Below are positions 1 through 13,690 of a stretch of DNA of 64,000 nucleotides, in pieces. Location of the stretch: contig VFFE01007214.1 of the NCBI GenBank assembly GCA_008921705.1, forward strand, positions 1 to 64,000. The letters are read 5' to 3'. This stretch comes from Burhinus oedicnemus (taxonomy: Eukaryota > Chordata > Aves > Charadriiformes > Burhinidae). Position 1 is the first letter of the stretch. Every line of letters starts with the position of its first letter. Below the pieces are notes generated by a model. It was not told where the DNA came from. It ran no database searches and saw nothing but the letters and a program-made list of their open reading frames with translations. The position numbers were made by a program, and so were the translations under genes.

Positions 1-527
1 AAAAAAAAAAAAAAAAAAAGAAACCACCAGTGAGCAGTCCTCAAAAGATGATGAGATCTAATCCAGAGATAGATTCCCTTCTTCTCTCTGTCCCCTCTAC
101 TAATTTTGTTCATTTTCCTCTTCACCGATTTGTTCTAGTTTTCTTACTCTGCCTAATAGCAGAGAAATTCCTACCCTATTATATGAGAGAGGAAGCAGCC
201 ATTTACTCCTTGCTACCTGTGGCCATAAACAAGTTTGACACTACCTTCCAAGCAGCTCCTACCTAGTGTCTGAAGGTCAGCAGACCTTCTCTCCACATCC
301 AGAGGCCACACTGCCAAGTCAGAGGCTTTATTAGGTGAAGCAAAAGTCAAACAAGGGAATTCCTTGCCCTCGAACAGCAATTCTAGGTTTTAGCATGCTT
401 GGCCACAACTTTAATACAGAACATTTACTTTGTGCTTGTTGTGTTGTACTAGTATACGCTCTCCAGATTTTTTCAGGCTTCTTGCTGCTAGAGGATATAC
501 CACATTCTACCTCCATGCGATACTTAC
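1..527 (-). other. ATG4B intron, left edge
   Basis: Non-coding sequence after the donor GTAAGT (522-527 on the minus strand). No sequence resembling the downstream ATG4B exons is visible. The window opens with at least 19 A residues (1-19), i.e. a T run in the direction of ATG4B transcription. Confidence 0.7.
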
Positions 528-3500
528 GGATTTCTTCCATCACTACTGTGTTATCCATGGCTATATGAACTGCCAGTGAACTCCATGTATCAAAAGTTGC
601 AAGTTTTCTACAGGAAAATGTAAAAAAACCAAAAAAGTAAGCAAGGATTAATTACAACTGCAAGACAAAGATGGTGGTGTACCAGAGGAGAAACTGGCTT
701 AGGGCAGATTGGCTTTCATCAATTATGCCGTAAAGTATGTTTTTACACAAGTATCAGAGTTGTAGACTCTGTTACCACTAGTTATTATGGCCAGAAGAAT
801 AAACAAGATTGCAAAGGGAACCACACCTGGGAATTTGTCCCTCAGCAGCTACTAAGTGTAAGAGCCCTGATACAATCTCCAACTCAAATCCCGTAGCTGC
901 CAGTTACCAGAAAGTGAGACAGCATAAAAAATAAAGAATAATAAATAAATAAATAAAAAACTCACTTTTACTTTCCCTACAGTATCTCCTGATCACCTAT
1001 ACCAGATCCTGGCTAATTCATCATACGGCATGAGCTGGGAAAGCTGCTTTTAGGCAATCCTAGGCTATTCTAGGGAGCTCCTTGCTCACCTAATCAAAGT
1101 GAGGCAAGAATGGTGACAGGAGGGAGAATATTTCTCAAAACACAGTGTGTCCCAGTTATTAAAAGCAGTCCATGCTCCAGCACTGCTCTGATTCTCTGCC
1201 TGTCACCATGGAACCCAGGCAGCAAATATTAATGCTTTCATGCTAATGCATTAGTGACTTGATGGTTCGCTGGCAGCTTTTTGATAACAATGACACTGTT
1301 GTCAGGTCAGCAGAGGCAACTCAGAGGCTAGCAGAGATCCAAATGACAGCAACGATCATCTACTGTGACCCTTACTTCTGGTCTGCTGGAGAGTACTGCA
1401 CTCAGTTCTAGTGGCCAGCACATTACTTTTGGGACGCGGAGAGAGATTTTTGGGGGTTGTCCGCAACTTGAAACTTGTTTTCTCTCACATGCTGTCAGCA
1501 TCTGAATGACAGAAGGGCTCCTTTCAAGTTCCTGCCCAAGCAGGTCGATAAAGTCAAACAGGTTGTCTGCTAACAGCAATAAAACATACAGTTGCACTTC
1601 AGTCAATAGGCAGAATCTTGTATGCTAGGAGGTACTATAAACCAAATAACCCCACCGCATGGTTCGAAAGATATAAAGGAAAAACGCAGCACTTACTTGA
1701 GCACTTGTGCGACTGTGTTCGGTCCGTACCACTGACCTATGGATTTTCCCTCTCCAACTCCCATCTGGGCTGCATCACAAGAAAAAACCAAAATAATTTA
1801 GCAAATAATTTCACCTACCCTGCATCCCTTCCTAATCAGAGTTTGTATTTATTAGGGAAGAAACCTCACTTGGAAACATTTTTGAGTCAGCAGAATCTAC
1901 CCTTTCATGAGGTATCTTAGTGTAGATGGGAGAGAGAAGCATATCCTCAAGGACTGTAAAGCAAATCCTTTCCCCAAAAGGCAGTATCACAGAAGTTCAA
2001 AAGGCAATTGCCCACAGAAGCTGTGAATGTCCCATCCCTGGAGATGTTCAAGGCCAGGCTGGACGGGGATTTGAGCAACCTGGTCTAGTGGGAGGGCTCC
2101 CTGCCCAGGGCAGGGGGGTTGGAACTAGATGAGCTTTAAGGTCCCTTCCAACCTAAACCATTCTATGGTTCTATGTTTCTATGAATGTTACTTCAGAAGA
2201 AATTTTACTTAGAGTGTTTGATTACCAGGACCACCCCTGTAATCTACAGTTCTGTTCACTGAAACTATAGGTGATTAACACCCTATAGGAAAAAGTGGAA
2301 CAGGCTGCTTCTCTTTCATTTGCCAGGGAAGTTGACATCAAAGCAAGATCCTTCCTTAGTTCATTTGCTACTTCTGAGAATTTCATCGCTCAGTCGTCTT
2401 CTCATATTACAGGGTCCTAGTGAGAACAGCAACCACACGCGTTCCTCTCACCTTAGCTAGCTAGGATATGGAAAGTGATGCTGAATATAACCTAAAGCAT
2501 TAGGCAAACCTGATGGCCCTAATGGAGTCAAGAAGAAAAATCCATCATAATCCATAATAAAGAGTGGTAGTTTTACATCACGTCAGAAAACAAGCAGTAT
2601 AGTATCATGTGCTACCTGACCCGCTTGTTGGGTTTGGGGTTTTTTTGGCTAAGCTAATAAAACAAACATGGAGCGATGTTCTACACTCATGGGAAACCCA
2701 GACTGAATATTTCCATGCTCTTCAGCACCCAGACTCTTACCTATCTGGTGAATGGAGTAGTAGCTGTCTTTTTTGTCAATGAAGGCATTAAGAACATTGA
2801 AGTAATTATCCATTTGCCTCTTCCCTTTTATCCACCTCCAGTCTAAGACAGAGAAGGGGATATATGAAACAAAACATGATATTTATTAGCAACTAGAGAC
2901 TAATTGTAGGCTGCAAGCTACAATTCTCTTCTCTGTGCATCAATCAACTGACCCAATTTTCACGTTGCTGTCTTACTACTAGGCATGTGAGGTATTCCCG
3001 ACACTACAGGATTAATTTTAAAAGAACAGTAAGCGTTCTCACAGCTGGGATAAAGGAATATCACCCACAGAAAAGCAAATAAACAAAAAATAATAATAAA
3101 AAAACCCCAAATTGTACCTCTAGCCCACAGATGGGAAATAGCATTACAATTTCTCATTTACAGGCGTGAGCTATTCTGGGAAAAAACAGGTGACTGCTGC
3201 TGAGAGATATTAGTTGTTTAGCTTAAATAAGTAACTTTTAATTAGAATAAATTACTTAGGGTTATAATATGGTGTGATTTATGCTGTTTGCTTAGCTTTA
3301 CTTAGCATGAGTAGCTAGATTTGCTGAAGACTTTAGGCTGCAACAGAGTTAATTTTCATAGTAATTTTCCTAGCAGCTAGTACAGTGCTGTGTTTAGTCT
3401 TTCAGTACAAGAAAAATGTTGATAACACACTGATATTTTGGTAGTGTTTTCCCTAAGTCTGGGACTTTTCAGTTCCCCATGTTCTGCCAGTGAGTGCAGG

Positions 3501-6500
3501 TGCATGAGAAGTATAAACCAGAAGATAAGGAGGCTACAACCTCCAGCAGAGACTGCAAACCAACAACATAAGAGCAGCCAATGGCCGGCCTGCCTGGACA
3601 CAGGAAAAGAATCCAAAGAGGTGTTAGAAGACCCCAGAACAAAAATCACCATTGGACTAACAGACTGCGAACAGCGTGTGAGAGGTGAGTGTAGAGATCG
3701 CAAGGATGTAATTGCCCAGGGATTTCTTTGTTTGAGGTCCCTCCCTTTTTGGAGGTACTGAGCCCAGGTTGACCTTGCTGCTGTACATTTCAATTAAATT
3801 ACTTATTTTTATAAAATCTGACACCCGAGACTCTGCTGCAGGAAACCTAGGGTCAAGCCTGGAGAAGAAGGAAGTGCGCCCAAGAGTAAGCATGTGTGTG
3901 TGTGTGTCAAGAGTCGAAAGGGGCACCCATTGGCTCACTGGAGTCACCCACTGCGAAGGCACCCTGGTCTGAGCAGTTAAGAGACTCGGGTGATGTGTGT
4001 GCGACTCCTTGAATGGTGTGTGAATCCTTGGGCAGCGGCTTCTCCTTTAACAACGTCACTACAAAAATCATCCTCCACAAATTCAAAGGCCATCAACAAC
4101 TGTCAAAAAACCACTCCAGTATAGCTGCTTACAGACCAAGCACGGGTCAAGCACCCAGGAACAGAAGTATTCAGGGAGAGGAGACTACTCTCAGTAAGTG
4201 AGGGCTTTGTGACAAAACTAAACTATAAACAAGAATCAATCTACTAAGTTGTTTTAAACTTCAGCTATATAAAAAAACCCTTCAAGAAAAATCTAGTATG
4301 TGCTTGGCCTCAGTGGATTTAACTAGGATGTTACAGGGCTCTGCTTTGTTTTAAGGCTTGGACAACTGTATCTATGTAGAGTTGTAGACAGCAGGAAAAA
4401 GCCTGCTGGAGGGATTCCAGTAGACTTTTCTTTCAACAGCCCTGAACTTGAGAAGACTGAAGAAAAAGGCGTAGAGCATTCAGCAATTCCCAGCTGCGCC
4501 CTTGTTATCGGCCGTCCTTACAAGTACTGCACTTGTGGGAGCACACGGCCCTGGAAGTCAGTATGGGCTGTGCACTTGTTTACCTCTTCCCAAATGCCGG
4601 CAGACCAAGGCCTGAGCAAAAATCATCTGGCCACACCGCAACATACAGCCCCAGCCAGTATCAGATGTGGGACCGGTTCCTCCTGTAAATGAGCACAGAA
4701 AATAAATATGTAATGAATAGTAAAATAGTGTCAGGAGGGAGAAGAAATGAAAGCACTGTAAGGCTGCACAGGTAGCAGGTTCACCCAAGAAATCAGGCAG
4801 GGAATAAGGACCACCTTAGCTCGTATACTCAAGGCTGAGAAACAAAAATGTAGTTATCAGTGAGTAACTGAATGGCATCCCTTAAAAACAAACAAACAAA
4901 CCCCTCTAACACTAACTGAAAGGGGGAAAAAACTTCAAAGAGAAATCCAAACAACTCAGCTAGAAAGTGAGCTGAATTTCTCAGGAATACAACAGCCCTT
5001 AAGCCTAGCTGCAGACTCCCAGTTCAATTCAGAGATACTTTTCTACACAGAGGTGTTTGTTACAGGCAATTTCTTGTAATGCTCATCTTGAGAAGGCAAC
5101 TCATCATGCAAAACAAATCAGTCCCAAGGAATTCCCACATCATAAGCAGCTATGACTGGATGAGATTCCAAAACAAACAACATAGTTAGGCCAAAAAAAA
5201 TCCCACCAGCAAAAAACCCCCTACCCCAGTAATGAAAAAAACCCTACATCCTACATAATATTGGAGAATAAGCTGGGTATTAGCTCACGCTGGAAAGTCT
5301 GAGACAAAGGCCTGAAGGCTGGAAGCATTTCGCTGACAGAACTTCAAAAGGAAACTGCTGCTCCTCCACTGAAGCTCTGGCTATTATTGCAAGCTTCACA
5401 GATAAAACGTTTAGTGTGACCACAGCAAGTGAGTTGTCTTAAAAGCACCCAGTCAGCTGCGCCTTAGCACAGTTGGCAGAAGTAGTTTCTTTGTAATGCT
5501 GCTTTTTTCTTTTGATCCCATGCAACTACTTTGCATGAAAAGCGAAAAGCACAGGGAGAAAAAACACCCAAGAGAACTATTTAATCAACTTCTGGATGGT
5601 CAATAGCTATTTTCTATAATTTTGCTAGCAATTTATAACATATACAACATCCAAAATAGATAACGCTTTACAAAATCAGCGTAAGACATTCCCTTTACCC
5701 TCTGAAGACCTTACAATATTTAAGCGGGCAAGCACAGAGAGAAGTGGCCAACAATAAAAGTGATGACTGGGAGAATAAAGACTGAAAAAGGAAAAGGTTT
5801 ACTGTATGACACGCAAACCATATTTATACTGTAAATGGGAAATGACTCAGAAAATGGGGTTTCTTCCCATCCCCCGCCCTCTAATAATCTGCATAGAAAC
5901 CCCAATCATGTTTGTGAGCCATAGTTAAACACATGCCAACCCTTCAATTTCAAATGCATGTTTAACTATGGCTCACAAACATGAATTTAAAGGGATTAAA
6001 CTGTATCAAAGATGTCTCATAGCTTGTTAGGCAAAGGGCTTCCCAGTAGGGAAAGAACAGAACAGGCCAGAAGGACCAGCTACCAAGAAGTTTCTTTTCC
6101 AAATCTGAGCCATTTTCCCCATCAGCTGCTGGGGACGACCTCGACAGTGAGGGCATGGATGGGGCTTGGAATCTCATTTACCTGCTCTCAGATCTCTTCT
6201 GATAGCCCTTCCAGCCAGTACACAAAACCACACCACAGAAGAGACCATGAAGAATATCTTAAGGAACCAAGACATCCTCCTTTGAGTTCAGAGGGAAATG
6301 TTTCCCATATTACTACAGTTCCTGTGTGTAATGGCCACTTTAGGCATTTAAACCCCCCCCCCCACAAACAATAAAAAAACCCCCACATAGTCCAGAGCAG
6401 TTGCACAAAGGCAGTAATTTCTGCATCATATCTCTAGCTTTCATGTCTTTAATCCACCTCAAGCCCAAGACCATCATTAAATAATATTTCACGTTAGACT

Positions 6501-9500
6501 TACGCAGGACTTAATGAACATGAAGTACAAAAATCTTCTCATGTCGCTCAAGGAAAGGATATTTCTAGGCAGGCTTCCCAAACTCATTCTTGCGTCCTTT
6601 TTAAAAATCACTGTTATCCCTCATATCCAAGGGGATGAGGAATTCTCATTATCAGATAAACAAAAAGCCTATCCTATCAATTAAATGAAATGCATTTCAG
6701 ATTCCTATAATCAAAAGTGAGTTAATGTTATGCTTGTGGGGACTGTTTTATTAGGTAGAGATAACAGGATTATCATCATTTCCAGGATATACTTAGACAC
6801 ACCCACGGTACATACCGATAGCAGGGAAGTTCTTCCTGTAGGTGAACCAAAGCCGAGAGGTCACATCCAAGAGGATCTCTTCTTTCTCTGAAAATTTTCC
6901 AGCATTGAAAAGCACACACATGAGGTTAGCACCAAACACAGCTAAACCCATCTCTCACCCACCTTCCCCAATGACAACAGCATTCTGCTCCGCACTCAGT
7001 CTGTGTGCCCAGAGAGGCAAAATCTGGCTGAGGAACAGGACAGTGCCACTGTGCAGAAGAAACTTTATTTTTACACTGAAACAGCTGCAATCAATCCAAA
7101 GAAGATGCCATGGCCATAGGCAAATTATGAAGCAGTAAAACATTTTCTTGCCTTTTCCCAGAGCTATCCCCTTGCCTCAACTGTGCTGGCCTCGTGACAC
7201 AAGTCTCAATAACTACTAAACAGTAATTTTCTGCACAAAAATATTTCAGGGCCCACAGAGATGGCCAGGCAGAGAGAAGCACGGCACTTCTGCATGCTCT
7301 GCCAGCAAACAGACACACTCTGCAGTCACCTCACTGCTCAGAAAGCAAAGTGCAACACTAACAATGTCCTCTGGAGCATTAGAGCACGTTGCATCATGCA
7401 TGCAAAATACCTGTAAAAACACTGTATTTCCGCCCGAGGATCCAAACGGGTTCTTTGGTCTCAGGGAAGTCTTCATACTCAAACCTAAGAGTGTCATAGG
7501 TAAGAGTAGCTAGAAAGAGAAAGAAGAAATTACATAACTTTCATAGCTTTTCCTTGTGTTTTAAAAATCATATGAAACTACAGAATCAGAGCTGCTGCGG
7601 ACCAGCAGCTTACACACCCAGAGCGCCTGGCTCTAGCTGGCTCCCCCTGCAACTACCAACTCTGGAAGGCACAGAGAGCTGGCTCACTCCTGGATGCTCC
7701 ACATGCAGAAAAGGAGAGAGATTTCCAGGTTAGGTCAGCTCCAGGTTCTGCCTGGTGCAGAAAACGGTCAAGAAAACATCTAGGACTTCATCCGACAGCT
7801 GCACTCTACTTCCCAGAACAGGCACCATCATGCACACTAGAACAGTTACCAGCAAAGATGTCGAGGTCCTCTTTTCAAGTGAGCAAAGTGATTAAAATCC
7901 TTCTTCCAGAGAACGTAGTATTTGGTGGTGGAACACAAAAAGCACAGGTCACATTAAGATGGGAACTAAACCTTGCTCCACAAGTCAGTCCCTCCTCAAG
8001 AGGCAATGAATCCAGCAGAAGTCATCACCTGCACTGAAAATGGCCTGCAGCTCAAGGAGCAGCACTGCCTTTACAGATGTCACACTAAAATCTGAGGAAC
8101 TCAGAGCTGTGCAGAGACGTACTCGTTCACGGGTGATAGGCAAACCTTAGGTCTATTTTACTGGCTCCCTTCACAGCATGGCATCCATCAGTGCCTAGAT
8201 ATCCACCTCCTCTTACATGACCACTACAGAATAGCTCAGCAGCACAGGCTGCCCTCGGATCCGGGCAGCTTAAGCTTTTGTGCAAAAGACACAGGCAATG
8301 GGGAGGGCAAAAAAAAAAGGAGAGTTAGATGAACTGTGCTCCACTAGGTCTGTATTTGGAAATAAGGCACTTTCAAATGGTCTTGGAAACCTGAAAATGA
8401 ACCATCTAATTTTGTAGGTGGCGATTCTTTAACAAACCGCCTATAGAATTTAAAGCAGAACTAAGCCAGACTCTTCCGTAACTATTACAGTGATTACTGA
8501 AAGTATCTCTCACAGCAAATTCAATAAAATCTGCGGTAACGTGACATGAGTTTAAAACAAGGCAATGGACTAAACGACCACAAGCTCCTCAGCCCCGTTT
8601 TCTGTGAAAGCCACCACCCTCCATAGTGCACACCTTACTTCTTGCTTCCCAGGAGCTGCCTACATAGCAGACCTCACCCTTCTCACAAGTAGAAGATGTT
8701 TGTAGATGAGCTTTCCTCCCATTCATTCCCTGCTTAGCTTTCCAAAGCATCATCTGGAGCACCAGTCAATAACAACTTGGCTGATTTGCATCAATGATAG
8801 CTCCAGAAAGTCACCACAAGGTTCTGCTCCCCCTCCTTCCAGATATCTAGGATAGCCCAAGTTGTACTCCGGCAAACAAGCTACGCAAGACATTTTGGCC
8901 TCCTGTAGGTACCTCATTGGCCTTCTGCCCTGGGGCTCTCTGACCTGAAATTCCAATTCCAAATGTCAAAGAAAATAAGTGAGTAGCAGCAGCAAGACAC
9001 TGTCACCAAGACCAACCACTATTTAAGCAGGAACCCTGGCAACAGAGATGAAAATAGGCTCCTAAATCAAATTTTCAATTAGACTCTGGTCCTAACCCTA
9101 GCCGAAAAGACTTCAAGCAGGTTCCTTGTGTGAATTAGTCTATCGACTGTTTCAGGCACATTTAGGATAGTGTGGGCCACACGTTCCCATTCCTGTCCCG
9201 TGATGTGACTTCTCAACAGCAAGCTACGCAAAGCAATTCTGCTTGCACAGAAAAGTATCAGCAAACTAATGCAGTCTTTTCCTCTAACAAACTTTAGAAG
9301 GGAAATTAAGAATTTCTTTACTAGCCAAACTTTACAAATCCCCAGCAATCCATGCTTTCTGTGTCTCTCTTTACTTAATAGCTTGGCTTGCTTTCACCCC
9401 TTTCTTGCCCAATGTTGGAGATTTCTTTCCAGGGAAGAAAGCAATGTGACTTCCATAGATGTTCTCAAGTGAGCATCACTTTCTACTTTCTCCCTTAATT

Positions 9501-12500
9501 TTCAAAGTTTCCCTTTGGGATGAGATATTACAAGTTTTTTCTGACAGTTCAAAGGGAGGCTAGTCATTAGGATTTTTTTAAATTCAGTGTGTTAACATAT
9601 ACAATCTTAATATAAAAACTGAAGTTCTCAGATAGGTTTTAAAGCCCCAAGTTTATTTTGCCAGTTCTCAAGTTTGCCATCAATCCAGCTCTGTCAAATG
9701 AGTCTCAAACAGCTTAAATAAAATGACTGAAACAAGGATGCTACACAGAAACTACCAAGCTACCCACCATCCCTCTTTCTCCTTCCTAGCAATACTCCCT
9801 TGCCTTCTCAAATGTCGCATCCTCTGCGGCTCCACGTTTCACAGGGCACCAGGTCCTCAGCAAGCACAGGATTTGCAACTGGCAGCTTCACAGCAAGGAT
9901 CTGCTAGAGTCTCCCCCTTCAATCAAAGCAGGAGAGGAAGGGGTCAGCAGGTGGGAGGGATTCCCACGCTGCCCACTGGACCAGTTACGTATTCAGGGAA
10001 TGCAGCGCAGGCAAACTGCAAGTGCCATGACACTGCACGTTCAAGAGGAGAGTCCCAGACTTAGAGTCCTTCAGCTGAATGCCCGACATCTGGGCTCTGT
10101 GCAAAGGTCCAGTAGGTCCAGCTGCGCATCCAAAAGATGCAGTCAGACATTAGTGCATATGTTGGTTTTATGGAAGAAAATACTTGCCACCATCTGAAAA
10201 GGCACTACCGTTAAAGGCAGGAGTTACGGTTTCACCTTCACGGGAAGGAAAATTCAAGCGATTGCTCTGAGTTAGTATCAACAATTTTATAATGGGAGCA
10301 ATACACTCCCCACAAGGTTTGAAGCCACTAAGTGTTTCCTTTACAAACATCTACCTTCATATGCTCTGGCACTTTTTCAAAACTACATCTATTGTGCTAT
10401 TACCCAGATGAGCTAAATATGAGGCAGTGAGACCCAAACAATTCAGGCAGGGGTACAAAGAGTGTCACAACATGCACAGGAGCCTTTCTCTCCCTCCTAG
10501 AGGTACAGGGTCTGAAAATAAATAAAACTGGAAATTCACCAAGCAGAAAACCTATTCGAAGATGCTCCCTTCAAAGCTGCAAAAGTTGAGTGAGACCAGC
10601 AAATTTCTCAGGCAGCACTCCAAAATTTCACCTTCAAGAAGCCCTCAATCTATTTTAAATATCGACCTCTGAGCATCCAGGACAGTGGAGCAGCAGCCTC
10701 TGCAGAAAATCTGAGCGCACATCACATACAACAGTTAAACTTCTTTCCATGCACAATGGATTTATACTTAAAAAGCCAAGTGTTTCAGGCCTGCAAAGCA
10801 CACCCTCAGAAAGGCAGCCTTGCTTTCCAGGAGCCTTGGGCATGCTGTGAATGATGTGAGGTTGGTTGGGTCTCTGCCCCATAGGCACACCTTCCACGGG
10901 GTCTGCTGTAGTGTCCCAGAAAACCTTCTCACCCCACACACTCCCTAGAAAGCTCCAATGGAAAAGGCAAAGCTTTGTATGCACCACTACAGAAAACACC
11001 TGTATTAAAGAACCATTCAAACTAAATCTGCATTAAATAGCAACATTAAGCCTGAACGTTTGAGTTCTCTTTCAGTTCTGCGCGCGTGGTTAGATCTACT
11101 CAGTTACAAGATAACAGGCCACATCACAAAAGCCTGCCTTGTACAAAGCACAAGGAACCGACTCCTGACACACCCAGCATGCGCCTGCAGTACCAGCGAC
11201 TTTCAATATCAGTTTACTGAACATGAGTACGTGCAAGGTTATTGAAAAGCTATATAGCATCATCTTGACATAGACCAATGTCTCAATGCACAGAATTAGG
11301 GTAGAGGTTGAAATCTTGCCTCCCTTCTTATATTCTTAAGCTCTACAATGAAAAGCTGAGCTAAAAACATTAGCCCAACCTTTAATAAGCTCCCACATAA
11401 ATAAACAGAAGCACAGTCAGGTGCCGGCGAGCAGACCCTGACTGGTGATGTCAGTTTGCAAATGTGCTGAAGGCAAGATACACGCTTACAGCAAGTATCA
11501 AGTCTTTGACAGCCACTAACTTTACTTGCTTTACCAAAACCAAAGCTACTTGTTTTTCTATCAACTTTGGGAAACAAATAACAACAAGTCAAAACTTGGA
11601 TGACTCAAACAGATATATGGCAAGTGATTTTCCCTGCGGTTTGCACAGCAAAACAGCTGATGTTCACTACTTCATCAATCATCTTGGTTACAGTTTGCCT
11701 GCACAGCTTAGATGTTTTGTTGAAAAACTTTTTATACAAAATACTGAAGCAGAGATTTGGAGTATCGCACTGAAGGAAAACCAGGCTTTGCAATAACTCA
11801 CTTCCCAAAGTGCTTCTTGGGCTTCCTGCAGTCTCTAGAAAGGTGTCTCTCTCCGATACTGCAAGGCTCCTCAGGCAGCACCTGTGAGGGCTGAGACACA
11901 TTTTCCCCGAGTCCTTCAGCCTCCGATTAACACAACCACAAAAGAATCAGAAATGGGACCGACAGTCACCTCCCTCAGCTGACAAAGGTACATCACCCAA
12001 GGCATAGCAGAAAGGAGGAAAGCTGCTGGATGTAGAATATTTCAAAAGAGAGTCAAGTAGAGAAGGTAAATTTACTGTGTTAGTAAAGCTCACTGCTGAA
12101 AAACACCAAGAAAACAGATAACCGAAGAACAGCCTGAACCCTTATTTCTGGCCTTTGCAGAAGAAAGATTAAGTCTTTTCTTTCCCCTAAACTCTTTCAA
12201 ACAAGACAAAACCCAATTATCTAAGCAACAACTGGGAGTTAAAAGACAGCCAGGGAGGAAAGTCAGTCAGCTGGAGAGTGGTGCTTTCTTCAAGGCCCAG
12301 TGCAAACAGTTCAAAGTCTGCCCATCTCCCCGACTGTCTCAGGAGCAGGGCTGGGCGCCAAGGGGCTTGAGCTCTCATTGCTCCAAATCCCAGAGACCCA
12401 CCTCCTCTTTGCATAGAGGAGATCCAGCCCTACTGTCTATCACAGCAAGGTTTTTCTTCCCTCCATAAGCCTTGTAACGCTTACGCAAAGGGAAAGCAAA

Positions 12501-13488
12501 CATATCTCCCGGCTCAGGTTGTGTAAGTTCACTTGCTGGAATGCATTTTGTTCCCAGGCACGAGAGATTAGATGCAACAACGTGCAAGGACACACCAGGC
12601 AGAAAGTCGGGACACTATCAGCACTGACCAACAGCAGCGCCTGTACCAAGGACAAAACCAAGACAAAACAGCAGTCTGGAGGGACAGGAGCTATAGATTT
12701 CCTTCACATTCACACACTCGCCCAATGCAGAGGAGGAGCCCATGCGGCACAGGAAGATGTTCGTTATGGAACAACACTTATCTCTGCAGAGGGTGGATGA
12801 AAGCTGTTACTACGTGAAGGCGAGAAGGAAGCAAGTCCCAACCCAAGTGCCAACACACTCCTTTTTTTCCTCCCCTTGTATGGAAACAGCATCTCTATCG
12901 CAAACCATAAGGGTGATGAGCAGTCAGGGTGAGCAGCCCAGGCGCCTCACCCTTCGACACAGCGAAGGCGGCTGCAGTACCTCAGGAGCGGAGCACAGGG
13001 ACACCTGCCCTGCTACTGCTTTCACCCTTTGGGTCGCTTCCCGGGCAGCCCCGTCCATGTCACGCCGCCAAACAACACCGAAGAGATTTTTAGGAACGCC
13101 GGAGAAAGCCAGGCTAGGAAGGGCAGGCAGAATTCACCTCCCTGCCGAGAGGGCTCTGGCCTGCAGCGGTGGGCACCGGCGGTAACGGAGCCATCGCTGG
13201 GCCGCCCGACCCACCGCCTTCCCCCGCAGGGGAGGCGGCCGTGGCGCCTCCGGGCCCCTCAGGGCCGGGAAGTGGTGACTGCCAGCGGGGCAGGGGCCGC
13301 GCCTCACAGCGTCGCGGGGGGCCGCGCCGCTCCGGGCCGCCCGGGCCCGGGCCACACCGTGAAGCCGCAGGCCTCCAACGGCTGCCGGACAGGGCCGCGG
13401 GCTCCTGAGGTGGAAAGCGGCCGCCCTCCCCTCGCCGCGGCGCGGGAAAGGGCCGCCCCTGCCGCCGCCGCCACCCACCTGCGTCCAT
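528..13488 (-). CDS. ATG4B: ATG4B, autophagy cysteine protease (5' seven coding exons, partial)
   Basis: Cysteine protease that trims the C-terminus of LC3/GABARAP proteins and removes them from phosphatidylethanolamine; acts in the cytosol. Coding exons on the minus strand, in transcript order: 13488-13479, 7509-7411, 6887-6816, 4682-4584, 2842-2741, 1769-1697, 607-528. All have AG acceptors and GT donors with matching phase, giving 178 codons. The start MDA and the LC3-contacting YDTL stretch (residues 8-11) are seen. The active-site loop [11 protein letters not shown] lies in the 4584-4682 exon, putting the catalytic cysteine at residue 73 (Cys74 in human; this protein is one residue shorter before it). 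[11 protein letters not shown] and [10 protein letters not shown] follow. TYDTLRF and the overall pattern fit ATG4B and not ATG4A. The catalytic Asp and His and the C-terminal tail are beyond base 1. Human ATG4B is about 393 residues, so under half is here. Divergent from THAP4, with a probable shared promoter. Confidence 0.96.
2010..2185 (+). repeat. CR1 LINE 3' fragment
   Basis: Typical avian CR1 3' end: a stretch reading 'atccctggagatgttcaagg', then a GGTCCCTTCCAACC-type block, and a tail of three degenerate ATTCTATG-like octamers ending at 2185. Orientation is plus, opposite to ATG4B. It is 5'-truncated, as most CR1 copies are. Confidence 0.9.
3335..3530 (+). repeat. ERVL-like LTR remnant (avian), degenerate
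   Basis: The segment containing 'acagagttaattttc', 'gttgataacacactgat' and 'ctgccagtgag' in order resembles the 5' part of a common avian ERVL-type LTR, remembered from bird genomes. It is diverged, with no internal genes and no partner LTR seen nearby, so a solo LTR or fragment. The following 3535-3860 includes an AT-rich stretch and may belong to the same or another LTR. Family assignment is from memory. Confidence 0.5.
3893..3907. repeat. (TG)n microsatellite
   Basis: Seven to eight uninterrupted TG dinucleotides. Confidence 0.9.
5907..5983. repeat. Imperfect inverted repeat (28-30 bp arms)
   Basis: Arm 5907-5936 is the reverse complement of arm 5956-5983 apart from a 2-nt gap; the spacer is 19 bp. 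Lies in an ATG4B intron. No transposase or target-site duplication is evident. Confidence 0.85.
6353..6363. repeat. Poly-C run
   Basis: Eleven consecutive C residues on the plus strand, followed by an A-rich stretch with further short C runs. Confidence 0.85.
7510..13478 (-). other. ATG4B intron 1
   Basis: A 5969-bp intron between the 10-nt first coding exon (donor GTGGGT) and exon 2 (acceptor ending CTAG). No further exon, RNA gene or clear transposon was recognised. Its last part, toward 13000, enters the CpG island. Confidence 0.6.
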
Positions 13489-13690
13489 GGCGGCGGCCCC
13501 GCCGAGGGCTGCGGCCGCTGCCGTCCCCACCGACACATACGCCCCAGCGCGGCCTTGCGCGGCTGCTGGCGCGAGCGCGGCGCCCGCCCAATGAGAGTGC
13601 CGCTCGCCGCCGGCCTCTGCGGCGGTTGGCTGTCGGCGACGCTCGTCACGGTTCGCCGCGCCGCGCGGCTTGCTCCGCGCACCAGGGGCT

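Larger units (their letters stand above)
608..6815 (-). other. ATG4B introns between exons 3 and 7
   Basis: Five introns (608-1696, 1770-2740, 2843-4583, 4683-6815 and the part around the listed exons). They hold a CR1 3' fragment (2010-2185), an ERVL-like LTR remnant (about 3335-3530), a (TG)n run (3893-3907), a 28-bp imperfect inverted repeat (5907-5983) and a C11 run (6353-6363). Nothing else coding was recognised. Confidence 0.6.

Noticed and set aside
1..19. A run at the window start as a retrogene poly-A tail
   Set aside because: No cDNA-like sequence or target-site duplication adjoins it; simple intronic homopolymer fits.
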